NCBI RefSeq assembly: GCF_003721595.1
Contig: NZ_RJJR01000014.1
Location: 159,343-223,342, forward strand
Origin: Hanamia caeni
Lineage (GTDB): Bacteria > Bacteroidota > Bacteroidia > Chitinophagales > Chitinophagaceae
Reading direction: 5' to 3'
DNA length: 64,000 nucleotides
Made by a program: the position numbers and the translations under genes. Numbering within the stretch: position 1 is the stretch's first letter; every line of letters begins with the position of its first letter. Below, in pieces: positions 52,967 through 61,377 of this stretch. The notes under the pieces were generated by a model, which searched no databases, had not been told where the DNA came from, and worked only from the letters and a program-made list of their open reading frames with translations.

Positions 52967-53743
52967 ATGGAACAGAAAAAACCTTTTCATTACCCGGAAA
53001 GTATAAGGGTAGTTCCTTTACGTCAGCCTGTGTCAGCAGAAATCGCGAAGAAAAAGAAAAAAAAGAAGGCTGCAGTTCAGTTATCATACCGCGGCGGGCC
53101 AATGCTTGCCAACGTGGAGGTATTTACCATTTTCTGGGGTACAGGTTGGGAAACTACCTTGAAAGATACCGCTACTGAATTAAACCAATTTTATCAAACA
53201 ATTCTGAAAAGCAGGCTGATAAACGAGTTAAGTGAATATGACACGCCTAAATATAAAATAGGAAAAGGCACCCTGAACGGAACCATCACCATTACGGCAA
53301 ATGCGCCAGCTCAAACTATTACCGATACGCAGATACAAAGCCAATTAAAAAATTGGATTAAAAAGAATAAAGCGTTTCCGAAACAGAACGAAAACACCCT
53401 TTATTTTATTTATTTCGATTCCGGGATTACCGTTTCCATGGGCGGCAGCGGTTCCTGCAGTTCTTTTTGCGGCTATCATAATAACGCCGATGATACTACT
53501 TTCTATGCAGTAATGCCTTACCCGGATTGCAGCGGCTGTCTTGGTGGCAATAACGTGCTGGACGCTTTAACCGGCACGAGCAGCCATGAATTGTGTGAAG
53601 CCATTACAGATCCCATTCCCGGGAGTGGATGGTATGACGACAACTATGGAGAAATTGGCGATATCTGCGCATGGAAATTTAAAAAGTTGCATGGATATAA
53701 TATCCAACGCGAATGGAGCAACAAGAAAAATAAATGCGTCTAG
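52967..53743 (+). CDS. EXORDIUM/phosphate-induced-like protein with putative metal site
   Basis: 258 residues from the ATG at 52967 (an upstream in-frame TTG at 52952 is possible). The N-terminus is hydrophilic with a run of seven lysines (KKKKKKK) and no signal peptide. The body carries YRGGPMLANVEVFTIFWGTG, a conserved opening of the EXORDIUM (phosphate-induced protein) family, then GSCSSFCGYHNN, a DCSGCLG pair and TSSHELCEAITDPIPGSGWY then GEIGDICAW. The HELCE helix with downstream Glu and Asp resembles a zinc site, so a metallopeptidase-like or metal-binding fold is possible (inference). Six cysteines suggest an extracellular destination despite the missing signal. A strong hairpin terminator follows. 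Confidence 0.65.
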   Translation: MEQKKPFHYPESIRVVPLRQPVSAEIAKKKKKKKAAVQLSYRGGPMLANVEVFTIFWGTGWETTLKDTATELNQFYQTILKSRLINELSEYDTPKYKIGKGTLNGTITITANAPAQTITDTQIQSQLKNWIKKNKAFPKQNENTLYFIYFDSGITVSMGGSGSCSSFCGYHNNADDTTFYAVMPYPDCSGCLGGNNVLDALTGTSSHELCEAITDPIPGSGWYDDNYGEIGDICAWKFKKLHGYNIQREWSNKKNKCV

Positions 53744-53765
53744 TAAAAACTAATCGCAGAACCTC

Positions 53766-53798
53766 AGAGGTGTCACCTTTCCGAAAGATGACACCTCT
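53766..53798 (+). terminator. Long hairpin terminator
   Basis: AGAGGTGTCA (53766-53775) pairs perfectly with TGACACCTCT (53789-53798). Inside, CTTT and AAAG pair around a CCG loop. A T-rich tail (TTGCATTTATTT) follows, 23 bases after the upstream stop codon. The left arm recurs at about 4908-4922 without its right arm. Confidence 0.75.
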
Positions 53799-53821
53799 TG
53801 CATTTATTTGCAACTACGGAC

Positions 53822-53856
53822 AAAATAAAAATCATCGTTATTTATTTTTTTACTGC
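53822..53856 (+). repeat. Recurrent element, long form, plus orientation
   Basis: AAAATAAAAATCATCG followed by TTATTTATTTTTTTACTG, clearly like the copies at 45711 and 48368. It precedes TAAATTGC, a near -7 element, and the small frame at 53894. Confidence 0.5.
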
Positions 53857-53893
53857 AACTGCGTGATAATAAATTGCATTGTAAAATAGGGTA

Positions 53894-54145
53894 GTGTATA
53901 TCAGCGTAAATGCTAAGGTTGGCTACTATACTGGTTTACATCATTCCGCATTGACTTTTACAAGATTTCAGAAATTTTATTTTTTGTGGGCAAACAGCAA
54001 AGCAACTGATTTTTACAAACATGATTTATATAATTTTTATTACGACCAATCCCATTTCATCAAAGAACTTAAAAACTTTACAGGCGGATATTCACCTTTT
54101 CATAATAAATTCCGTCTTTTTGTAAAAGGATATTTTGAAATTTAA
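53894..54145 (+). CDS. Possible small protein, unrecognised
   Basis: An 83-codon frame with a GTG start, rich in Phe, Tyr and Lys (FTRFQKFYFLWANSKATDFY). It follows a recurrent element copy and a near -7 element by about 20-40 bases and ends 30 bases before the GH2 gene, so it may be transcribed with it. No family is recognised, there is no ATG, and composition is that expected of AT-rich DNA; it may well be spurious. Confidence 0.25.
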   Translation: MYISVNAKVGYYTGLHHSALTFTRFQKFYFLWANSKATDFYKHDLYNFYYDQSHFIKELKNFTGGYSPFHNKFRLFVKGYFEI

Positions 54146-54175
54146 TACCCGACAAAACGATTAAAATAATTATTG

Positions 54176-57031
54176 ATGAAAAGCCTCTCCCAAAATAAAT
54201 TATACCTGGTATTATTCAGTTGTTTTTTGGCGGTCTCCGGATTCAATCCTTGTGGCGCGCAGGTAAAAAATAATAAAATTGATCTGTCCGGTACATGGAG
54301 TTTTCAGATTGATTCATTGGACAGAGGTATATCAGAAAAATGGTTTGACAAAAAGCTTGACGATAAAATCAATCTGCCGGGTTCAATGACAACGAACGGC
54401 AAGGGCAATGATATTACGATCAACACTCCATGGACAGGAAGTATCGTTGATTCATCCTGGTTTTTAAAACCGGAATATGCCAAATACAGGCAACCCGGAA
54501 ATATCAAAGTTCCTTTCTGGCTACAGCCGGTAAAATATTATAAAGGAGCAGCCTGGTATCAGAAAACAGTAACCATTCCGGCATCATGGAAAGGCAAATA
54601 CATTGAATTTTTTATTGAGCGCAGCCATTGGGAAACTATTGTTTGGGTTGATGATAAAGAAATTGGAATGCAGAATAGTCTTGGATCGCCACACGATTTT
54701 GATCTTTCTAAAGAGTTAACTCCCGGAACTCATACAATTACAGTGAGGGTGGATAACCGTATAAAGGATTTTAACGTAGGCCAAAATTCTCACAGCATAT
54801 CTGACCATACTCAGACCAACTGGAATGGTATGATAGGAAAAATATTCGTAGCAGCACGGCCGGCTGTTTACCTTGACGATATTCAATTGTACCCCGATCT
54901 CCGAAACAAACAGGTGCAGGCTACAATAAAAATTAAAAGTCTAAATAGCAATGCCAGTACCGGTTATATTGAATTAGTAGCAACCTCTGCCAATGCTCAT
55001 TCTGAGAAGTTAAAGCCTGTAAAAAAGCAAATTAAAACAGAAGCAGATAGCGCCGAAATTGAACTGGTTTATCCAATGGGAAATGATCCATTGCTATGGG
55101 ACGAATTTCATCCAAATCTGTATTCAATGAAAGTAAGTCTGAATACCAAAAGTGGGACAGATGAGAAAATAGTCGGTTTTGGAATGCGTGAATTTAAAAC
55201 CCAAGGCTCACAGTTTACCATCAATGGTCGCCTTACTTTTCTTCGCGGCACTTTAGAATGCGCCATTTTTCCCAAGACCGGTTTTCCGCCAACGGATGTG
55301 GAATCATGGATGCGCATCTTTAAAATATGCCGTTCTTATGGGCTTAATCACATGCGTTTCCATTCATGGACGCCACCAGAAGCCGCGTTTACAGCGGCCG
55401 ACCGTTCAGGTTTTTATCTCCAGATAGAAAATAGTTCGTGGGCTAACCAGGGTGCAACGATCGGGGATGGCAAGCCGCTTGATCAATATATTTATGATGA
55501 AAGTAATCGTGTGGTCAAAGCCTTTGGCAATCATCCTTCATTTTGCATGATGGCTTATGGAAATGAGCCAGCAGGCAAAAATTATAAGGAATTTCTTACC
55601 AGCTTTGTGAACTATTGGAAAAAGAAAGATGCAAGACACCTTTATACAACAGCAGCCGGCTGGCCTGTTGTTCCTGAAAGTAATTATAACAGCACCTCAG
55701 ACCCACGAATTCAACGCTGGGGAGAAGGACTGAAAAGCATTATTAATGGTCAGCCACCAAAAGGCAATTATAACTGGTCGGAAATTATTTCTAAATGGGA
55801 GCATCCTACCGTAAGCCATGAGATAGGACAATGGTGTGTCTATCCTGATTTTAAAGAAATGAAAGAATATACAGGTATTTTAAAACCTGAAAATTTTCAA
55901 ATATTCAAAGATCAACTGACTGAAAACGGTATGGGGCGACTGGCTGATAGTTTTCTGTTGGCATCCGGGAAATTGCAGGCTTTATGCTACAAAGCAGATA
56001 TTGAAGCAGCCTTGCGTACACCGGGTTTTGGAGGTTTTCAATTGCTCGACCTTCATGATTTTCCCGGACAGGGAACAGCTTTAGTCGGCGTTCTAAATCC
56101 TTTCTGGGAAGACAAAGGTTACATTACCGGTAAAGAATATAGTAAGTTTTGCAACTCAGTTGTTCCGTTAGCGCTGTTGCCAAAAATGATCTATCTGAAT
56201 AATGAAAAACTTTCAGTGCCTGTTGAAGTAGCACAATTCAGTGGAGTGCCTTTAAACAACGTAATCCCGGTTTGGAAAATAAAAAATGCATCCGGAAAAA
56301 TTTTATTTCAGGGCCAATTACCGAAGACAAATATTCCATTGGGAAATGCAATCAGCCTTGGAGAAATCAAACAATCTTTAAGCACTGTTACCAAAGCATC
56401 CAGGCTCGTGCTTTCGGTTTCTATAGGTAGCTATGAAAATTCATGGGAAATATTTGTTTATCCTGCGTCTTTGCCTGAAATAGATAATGGGATTTTAGTA
56501 ACACAACAATTGGATGAAAACGCGATTCGAGTCCTTAATAAAGGCGGCAAAGTTTTACTTACCTTAGAAAAAGGATCGGTAAAAGCAGAAAATGGAGGAG
56601 ATGTCAAAATAGGTTTCTCAAGCATTTTTTGGAACACTGCCTGGACTCATGGCCAGCCGCCTACTACTTTGGGTATTTTATGTAATCCGGCGCATCCTGC
56701 TTTAAAAGATTTTCCTACTCAATATTATAGTAACTGGCAGTGGTGGGATGCGATGACTCATTCCAACGCAATTAATCTTGACTCGGTCGCCAAAGGGCTT
56801 CAGCCGATTGTAAGGGTAATTGATGATTGGGTTACGGCAAAGCCGTTGGGATTATTATTTGAATGTAAAGTAGGTAAAGGGAAATTGCTTGTCTCAGGAA
56901 TAGATCTGCTTACCGATAATGATAAAAGGCCCGAGGCAAGACAATTATTATTTAGCCTCGAAGAATATATGGGTAGCAATAGTTTCAAACCGCAAACCAG
57001 CGTACCTGTAAAAAACATTACAGATCTGTAG
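54176..57031 (+). CDS. Glycoside hydrolase family 2 protein, secreted
   Basis: 951 residues; ATG at 54176 preferred over the TTG one codon earlier. Signal peptide (about residues 1-29). Domain order: N-terminal sugar-binding jelly roll (IDLSGTWSFQIDSLDRGISE; KGAAWYQKTVTIPASWKGKY), immunoglobulin-like domain, then the (beta/alpha)8 barrel with GRLTFLRGTLE, HMRFHSWTPPEAAF, the acid/base in MAYGNEPAGKN and the probable nucleophile in TVSHEIGQWCVYPDF. The C-terminal 300 residues are extra beta domains, with WQWWDAMTHSN near the end. The substrate is a beta-galactoside, -glucuronide, -mannoside or similar; undecided. It is probably periplasmic. No SusCD pair is in the window. Confidence 0.88.
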   Translation: MKSLSQNKLYLVLFSCFLAVSGFNPCGAQVKNNKIDLSGTWSFQIDSLDRGISEKWFDKKLDDKINLPGSMTTNGKGNDITINTPWTGSIVDSSWFLKPEYAKYRQPGNIKVPFWLQPVKYYKGAAWYQKTVTIPASWKGKYIEFFIERSHWETIVWVDDKEIGMQNSLGSPHDFDLSKELTPGTHTITVRVDNRIKDFNVGQNSHSISDHTQTNWNGMIGKIFVAARPAVYLDDIQLYPDLRNKQVQATIKIKSLNSNASTGYIELVATSANAHSEKLKPVKKQIKTEADSAEIELVYPMGNDPLLWDEFHPNLYSMKVSLNTKSGTDEKIVGFGMREFKTQGSQFTINGRLTFLRGTLECAIFPKTGFPPTDVESWMRIFKICRSYGLNHMRFHSWTPPEAAFTAADRSGFYLQIENSSWANQGATIGDGKPLDQYIYDESNRVVKAFGNHPSFCMMAYGNEPAGKNYKEFLTSFVNYWKKKDARHLYTTAAGWPVVPESNYNSTSDPRIQRWGEGLKSIINGQPPKGNYNWSEIISKWEHPTVSHEIGQWCVYPDFKEMKEYTGILKPENFQIFKDQLTENGMGRLADSFLLASGKLQALCYKADIEAALRTPGFGGFQLLDLHDFPGQGTALVGVLNPFWEDKGYITGKEYSKFCNSVVPLALLPKMIYLNNEKLSVPVEVAQFSGVPLNNVIPVWKIKNASGKILFQGQLPKTNIPLGNAISLGEIKQSLSTVTKASRLVLSVSIGSYENSWEIFVYPASLPEIDNGILVTQQLDENAIRVLNKGGKVLLTLEKGSVKAENGGDVKIGFSSIFWNTAWTHGQPPTTLGILCNPAHPALKDFPTQYYSNWQWWDAMTHSNAINLDSVAKGLQPIVRVIDDWVTAKPLGLLFECKVGKGKLLVSGIDLLTDNDKRPEARQLLFSLEEYMGSNSFKPQTSVPVKNITDL

Positions 57032-57047
57032 AGGAAGATTTGCCCAT

Positions 57048-57072
57048 AGGCGAAAGTAGCAACCGTTCGCCT
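57048..57072 (+). terminator. Possible terminator after the GH2 gene
   Basis: AGGCGAA (57048-57054) pairs with TTCGCCT (57066-57072) over an 11-base loop, followed by TTCCTAAT. It lies 17 bases after the stop. The T tail is short, so this is moderate evidence. Confidence 0.4.
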
Positions 57073-57351
57073 TTCCTAATCAGGTGCAAAGAAATCCGGA
57101 AGACATATGTGGTTGCAAAATGAATAATTTGTAGAGTAAACGAAGAAATAACCTGAATTTGAATTTTCAAAGATGTCAAACCCGACATATTTTTACTTTG
57201 AAAACTTTTACTCTGATTTTTATTTTTTGTGTAATAGCATAAGCTGCAGATTGAAAACGTTCCAGTTCCGCTTTAGGCTTTACTCACGGCATTTTTATTT
57301 ATAGTTGCCGTATGTGGGGATTTGATTGGATGAAAATATTAAAACCAACAG

Positions 57352-57512
57352 ATGAAACCGGAAATTAAAAACAAACTGGCAGCACTTCCAAAAATTGCAG
57401 ACGAACAACAAATCTTATCTAATGAACAATTAGAAATTATTTAAATGAAAAATGGTTTAAACTTTTTGTACCAAAAATAAATGGCGGCCTGGAACTAAAC
57501 CTTCTGACATGA
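57352..57512 (+). pseudogene. Frameshifted remnant of an acyl-CoA-dehydrogenase-like gene
   Basis: ATG at 57352 begins KPEIKNKLAALPKIADEQQI then LSNEQLEII and a stop. Switching frame at about 57440 continues as NEKWFKLFVPKINGGLELNL, then a stop at 57512. The second part matches the EWFKLFVPKEFGGLELSL motif near the N-terminus of a Bacteroidota acyl-CoA dehydrogenase group. Only the first 50 or so of about 390 residues remain, with a frame break, so it is a decayed fragment. It shows that a gene was lost between the GH2 and isomerase genes. Confidence 0.5.
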
Positions 57513-57645
57513 GGCCGTTTCTTTTTTTCTTCTTACGAAACCACGAAGCAGAACGAAGTAAACCAGGAAGAACGAAGAAACACCGTTTGTACCCCTTCTT
57601 TTCTTTGTGCAGGAAAACAGAAGCAATGATTTTCCTGAAAATATT

Positions 57646-58491
57646 TTATTCTTTCAAGCTTTTTAAATACGCAATGCTCTTTGGTACTTGTTCACCCGGG
57701 TGGTTGCTTTCATCTTCAATAAAATAATGTTTTATTCCCACTTTTTTGGCTTCTCTTAATATCGCAGGAATATCAATTTCGCCCGTCCCCAATGCTACAT
57801 CATTTTCCTGGGAAGTGCCGCCGCTCAGGTCTTTCTTAGTTCCTTTCTTCAGATCCTTTAAATGCATCAGTTTCCACCGGTTCCCATATTTTTTGAGCAA
57901 GGCAACAGGATCGCCGCCGCCAAAGTGTACCCAGAGGATATCCATTTCAAAAGAAACATCATCCGGGTTGGTATTTTTAATAAGATAATCAAGCAAAGTG
58001 CCATCCTGGTATGGCTGAAATTCGTAACCATGAGCATGATAACAAAAAGTGATTCCGCTGTCCTTTAAAATCTTACCGGCTTTATTAAAATCTTCCGCCG
58101 CCTGTTTTGCATTCTCTAAAGTAAAGCCTGAATTGGCGTGAGGTATCCAGGCACACATCACATATTTTGCGCCCAGGCTTTTTGCCGTATGCGCTACTGC
58201 TTCAGGAGATTTCGCCAGCTCATTATAATCGGCACCCGTAGCAATGATCTTAATGCCTCTTTCTTTGCACAGTTGTTTAAATTCCTTTGCAGGCATTCCA
58301 TAACTTCCGCCTTCATATTCAGTGAAGCCAAGTTGCTGAATCGTGTCGAGTGTTTTAACAATATCAACAGGAAAACTTTTTCGGAAAGTATATGATTCAA
58401 TGCCAAGAGGAGCGGTGTATAATTTTTGTGCAAATGCATTTCTTGCAACAAACAATACCGGCAATAATAAAAGTGTGAGGTATTTTTTCAT
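57646..58491 (-). CDS. Secreted sugar phosphate isomerase/epimerase-like TIM-barrel protein
   Basis: 281 residues with a signal peptide (KYLTLLLLPVLFVARNAFAQ). The mature part is a xylose-isomerase-like (AP endonuclease 2 family) TIM barrel: LGIESYTFRKSFPVDIVKTL, IKIIATGADYNELAKSPE, FCYHAHGYEFQPYQDG, VSFEMDILWVHFGGGDPV, LMHLKDLKKGT and HYFIEDESNHPG. Metal-binding Glu, Asp and His positions look intact. It acts outside the cytoplasm on an unknown sugar, perhaps with the neighbouring GH2 enzyme (inference). TATCTTTG (58569-58576, minus) and a diverged recurrent element (58603-58621) lie upstream. Confidence 0.85.
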   Translation of the reverse strand: MKKYLTLLLLPVLFVARNAFAQKLYTAPLGIESYTFRKSFPVDIVKTLDTIQQLGFTEYEGGSYGMPAKEFKQLCKERGIKIIATGADYNELAKSPEAVAHTAKSLGAKYVMCAWIPHANSGFTLENAKQAAEDFNKAGKILKDSGITFCYHAHGYEFQPYQDGTLLDYLIKNTNPDDVSFEMDILWVHFGGGDPVALLKKYGNRWKLMHLKDLKKGTKKDLSGGTSQENDVALGTGEIDIPAILREAKKVGIKHYFIEDESNHPGEQVPKSIAYLKSLKE

Positions 58492-58568
58492 CTGGAGAAA
58501 TTGTATATTTTAAAAAGAAAAGTATTTTAAATTTTATGAAGCGAAGGAAAAAAATTAAAATTACTCAT

Positions 58569-58576
58569 CAAAGATA
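58569..58576 (-). promoter_or_regulatory. -7 promoter element of the isomerase-like gene
   Basis: TATCTTTG on the minus strand, an exact TAnnTTTG match, 77 bases before the start at 58491. A diverged copy of the recurrent element lies about 27 bases further upstream. Confidence 0.45.
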
Positions 58577-58714
58577 AATGTAAGAGGCTATAAAGATTTC
58601 TTCAGTAAAAAAAGAAATTATCATGATTTTTATTCAGGGATTGCAGGTTTTCATCTGGCACAGGCCAAGAGCTCTTCGTCTGAACAAAGGACACCTTTTC
58701 AAAAGTTTCATTCC

Positions 58715-59959
58715 TTATTTTTTCTCAGTTACCTGGCGAATCACACGTAGCCAGTTGAGGCCTAATATTTTTTTTATTCTTTCATCACTGTAGCCCAATC
58801 TTTGCATCGCCATGGTCATCTGCGGATAATCGCTGATGTCTTTAATTTCCCTTGGCAATTCCGGCCCACCATCGAAATCCGAACCAAGGGCAATATGATC
58901 GTCGCCAACTAAATTGACGCCATAGTCGATCACTTTAGCCAGTTGATCTACGTGCATCCAGTACTCGCCAGGAATGGTTCCTTTGAAATTTAATGGAACC
59001 TGTTTTGCCAGTTCCTTATCAACCTCTTCAATGGTTTTCAAGGGAGATTGATGTACTGTTCCCGGCTTCGTCTCATTAGGTATTTTCTGCCATGCAAAAT
59101 ATTTTGGATTATTAAACAGGCTTCCGAATTGGATACCAATTACTCCGCCTTTTGATGCCACCGCTTTTGCCGCTTCGTCTGTAATACAGCGCGGATGTGG
59201 CACAATGCTATAAAATCCACCATGACTATAGACTATTGGCTGCTGGCTTGCCTGCGCGCTTTGAATTATGGCGTCGTTAGATGCATGGGCAACGTTGATA
59301 ACCATGCCGAGGCTGTTCATTTCGGCGATGATCTTTTTGCCAGGATCATTTATGCCACCCCAACGACTGACGTCATTGCATGAATCAATGAAAGCGTTCG
59401 TTGTATTATGAGCCGTAAGCTGCATGGATCTCAGCCCTAAGCGATACAGCGCGCGCAGCAGGTTGATATCGCCATCAAGATCGTAGCCGCCTTCCAAGTC
59501 CAGGAAAGCCGCCATCTTGCCTTTCTTATTGATACGTTCTATATCAGAAGCTGTAAGCGCCAGCTCAATCATCGAATGATTCTTTTTTATTTGATCCAAT
59601 GCAAGGTTCACTACCCGGAATGTGTTTTTCACCTCGAACCTGCCGGGATAATATTGTTCAGGAGTATATACCGTGAAGAACATTGCATCCAGCCCGCCTT
59701 CTTTAGCTCTTGGTAAATCCACAGTCCCATCCGGGTAACGCTGGCCGATATCTGTTCCCAATAAAAGTTCACGCGTCATTACATGTACATGCCCGTCCAT
59801 CACAAATGCTTCGCGATGCAGTTTTGGCATGGGGCCGCTTTTGGCCGCTAAAGGAAGATTGCCTCCATCGACAGAACCGGCAAAAAAAGATTCCAGTGGA
59901 AAGCCACTTTTGGCTAAAGGCAATAACGCTAAACTCTTAATCAGGTCTCTCCGTTTCAT
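58715..59959 (-). CDS. Membrane dipeptidase (M19), probable Tat substrate
   Basis: A 414-residue zinc dipeptidase of the renal dipeptidase family. The N-terminus KRRDLIKSLALLPLAKSG has a twin-arginine-like motif, suggesting folded export. Metal-site segments: VMDGHVHVM (HxH in place of HxD), AFLDLEGGYDLDGD (bridging Glu), VINVAHASND, VYSHGGFYSI, and HIALGSDFDGG. Family members hydrolyse dipeptides, including D-amino-acid-containing ones. It lies just downstream of a second Tat-like gene on the same strand (50 bases), so the two are probably co-transcribed. Confidence 0.9.
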   Translation of the reverse strand: MKRRDLIKSLALLPLAKSGFPLESFFAGSVDGGNLPLAAKSGPMPKLHREAFVMDGHVHVMTRELLLGTDIGQRYPDGTVDLPRAKEGGLDAMFFTVYTPEQYYPGRFEVKNTFRVVNLALDQIKKNHSMIELALTASDIERINKKGKMAAFLDLEGGYDLDGDINLLRALYRLGLRSMQLTAHNTTNAFIDSCNDVSRWGGINDPGKKIIAEMNSLGMVINVAHASNDAIIQSAQASQQPIVYSHGGFYSIVPHPRCITDEAAKAVASKGGVIGIQFGSLFNNPKYFAWQKIPNETKPGTVHQSPLKTIEEVDKELAKQVPLNFKGTIPGEYWMHVDQLAKVIDYGVNLVGDDHIALGSDFDGGPELPREIKDISDYPQMTMAMQRLGYSDERIKKILGLNWLRVIRQVTEKK

Positions 59960-60009
59960 AGTTTTCAGTTCATTTATTTATCAGGCATTCACAATTGTCG
60001 CGCAAAAGT

Positions 60010-61377
60010 TTAATCGGAAAAACCCCTGATGTAAGGGCGGTTTGGTGGCCGCTCGCCCTTGCTGAATTGTGCGCCCCGTGTAGAACGATACGTCATGTTC
60101 ATGAATGGCGTTTCGATACGGCGCCCCAACGGAGAGTATTGGCCGTTCTCCCAGTTCGAATCCATATAGTGATTGGTAATACCGGTCGATAAAAGCAGCC
60201 GTTCCGCATTGAACGGTTCCTTCCCGGTTACCATCATTTCTGTGATCCAATGGGGTTGGGAGTTGGAAGCATGATACTGGCTGAAGGGGCCCGGCCAGCC
60301 AAGCATAGAGATTATAATTGGTTCACCACGCCCTTCGATATCCCCCGCCCAGGTCCAGCCAACGCCATGGCCGGAAATTACTGCGGCTTTGGTTCCATCA
60401 TTATACTCTACGATACAGGTATTTGCCTGGGCGTTTTCCTGGAAATGTCCCGGCTTCAATTCAAATTTATTTGACACGGATTCAACCAGTTTTGATGCCC
60501 ATGAATTCCGCTTTACCCATTCCCAGGTTTCGGGGCCGCGGATTGACTGTACCGATTTAACTCCTGTCTCACCACCTTTGCGCCGCTCAACGAAACACTG
60601 GAGCACATCTATAGCATGGAAAATGGCTCCCTCATCTGCGGCATCTGCCAACACGATCGAATTCTTTATTGGCGTATCAATATCAACTTCCACCTCGGGC
60701 GTGCGATAATAAGTCGGTATGGAAGATCCTCCCGTCAGGGGAAAGTTTAGCTCCCGGGATTTATCAAACATCCATTTGGCTTCGTTCCAGTTGTAGGAAA
60801 GGTGCTTGTCATTAAACACAGGCACCGAGCGCTTGCTATCTTCAAAAACGCGCATAACCTGCTGGTAAATCCACCAGCGTGGCAGCAGCCAGTGGCCCTT
60901 GAGATCAGTCCGGTAGTTCCCGTGTTCTGCAACGATGACTACGCCATCCACCGCCAATTCTTTACCTCCAAGGGTCACCGCCTCACTCACTGACTTAAAG
61001 ATGGGGATGTTTTTGGCTTTGGCTACCTTCTGTCCCAACTGGCTTTCTTCAAGCTGGTGAATATAAATGGATACCACTTCCACGCGTGAAGGTTTATAAG
61101 CTCCATCCCACCAATACCCGTCTATCAGCTTATTTGCAATCCAGTCCGCATGGGATCGTGGAGCAGCCCAATAGCTGGCAAGGACTGCTATACGAGGTTT
61201 TTTTTGCTGAACCCCGGGAAAAGCTTCGGCTGCGTTGCCGGCCAGGGCTGTGATACCCGCCATACCAAACATAGTAAGTACCTGGCGCCGGTTGAAGAGT
61301 ACGTCTGACTCTATAATTTCAGAAATGTGGATTGATTTTTCGTTACCAGCTTCGATCTCTGTTCCTTTTTTTGACAT
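60010..61377 (-). CDS. Tat-like secreted protein of unknown function
   Basis: 455 residues. About 28 hydrophilic residues precede a twin-arginine segment (NRRQVLTMFGMAGITALAGN), unusual but compatible with Tat export. The next part (KPRIAVLASYWAAPRSHADW; KPSRVEVVSIYIHQ; VDGVVIVAEHGNY) reads as a Rossmann-like alternation, as in oxidoreductase or periplasmic-binding folds, without a GxGxxG loop. The C-terminal half contains VVISGHGVGWTWAGDIEGRG and EPFNAERLLLSTGITNHYMD. Similar proteins occur in Bacteroidota and Planctomycetes gene sets annotated hypothetical. Co-directional with the M19 dipeptidase 50 bases downstream, suggesting a shared periplasmic role. Codon usage looks more GC-rich than the neighbours, a hint of transfer. 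Confidence 0.7.
   Translation of the reverse strand: MSKKGTEIEAGNEKSIHISEIIESDVLFNRRQVLTMFGMAGITALAGNAAEAFPGVQQKKPRIAVLASYWAAPRSHADWIANKLIDGYWWDGAYKPSRVEVVSIYIHQLEESQLGQKVAKAKNIPIFKSVSEAVTLGGKELAVDGVVIVAEHGNYRTDLKGHWLLPRWWIYQQVMRVFEDSKRSVPVFNDKHLSYNWNEAKWMFDKSRELNFPLTGGSSIPTYYRTPEVEVDIDTPIKNSIVLADAADEGAIFHAIDVLQCFVERRKGGETGVKSVQSIRGPETWEWVKRNSWASKLVESVSNKFELKPGHFQENAQANTCIVEYNDGTKAAVISGHGVGWTWAGDIEGRGEPIIISMLGWPGPFSQYHASNSQPHWITEMMVTGKEPFNAERLLLSTGITNHYMDSNWENGQYSPLGRRIETPFMNMTYRSTRGAQFSKGERPPNRPYIRGFSD

Larger units (their letters stand above)
53744..54175. other. Intergenic region with terminator, element copy and possible small ORF
   Basis: About 430 bases holding the terminator at 53766-53798, a recurrent element copy (53822-53856) and a doubtful 83-codon frame (53894-54145). 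Confidence 0.5.
57032..57645. other. Intergenic region with terminator and gene remnant
   Basis: About 610 bases. Contains a hairpin (57048-57072), a frameshifted acyl-CoA-dehydrogenase-like remnant (57352-57512) and an ACGAAG-rich stretch (about 57535-57580) resembling a loose short-word array. Confidence 0.5.

Noticed and set aside
57535..57580. ACGAAG-rich stretch as a fifth word array
   Set aside because: The spacing between copies is irregular, unlike the strict 7- or 8-base period of the four accepted arrays, and it does not touch a stop codon.
60120..60180. GTTCGAATCC, reminiscent of a tRNA T-loop
   Set aside because: It lies inside the coding sequence of the 60010-61377 gene and no cloverleaf can be drawn around it. 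No tRNA was found anywhere in the window.
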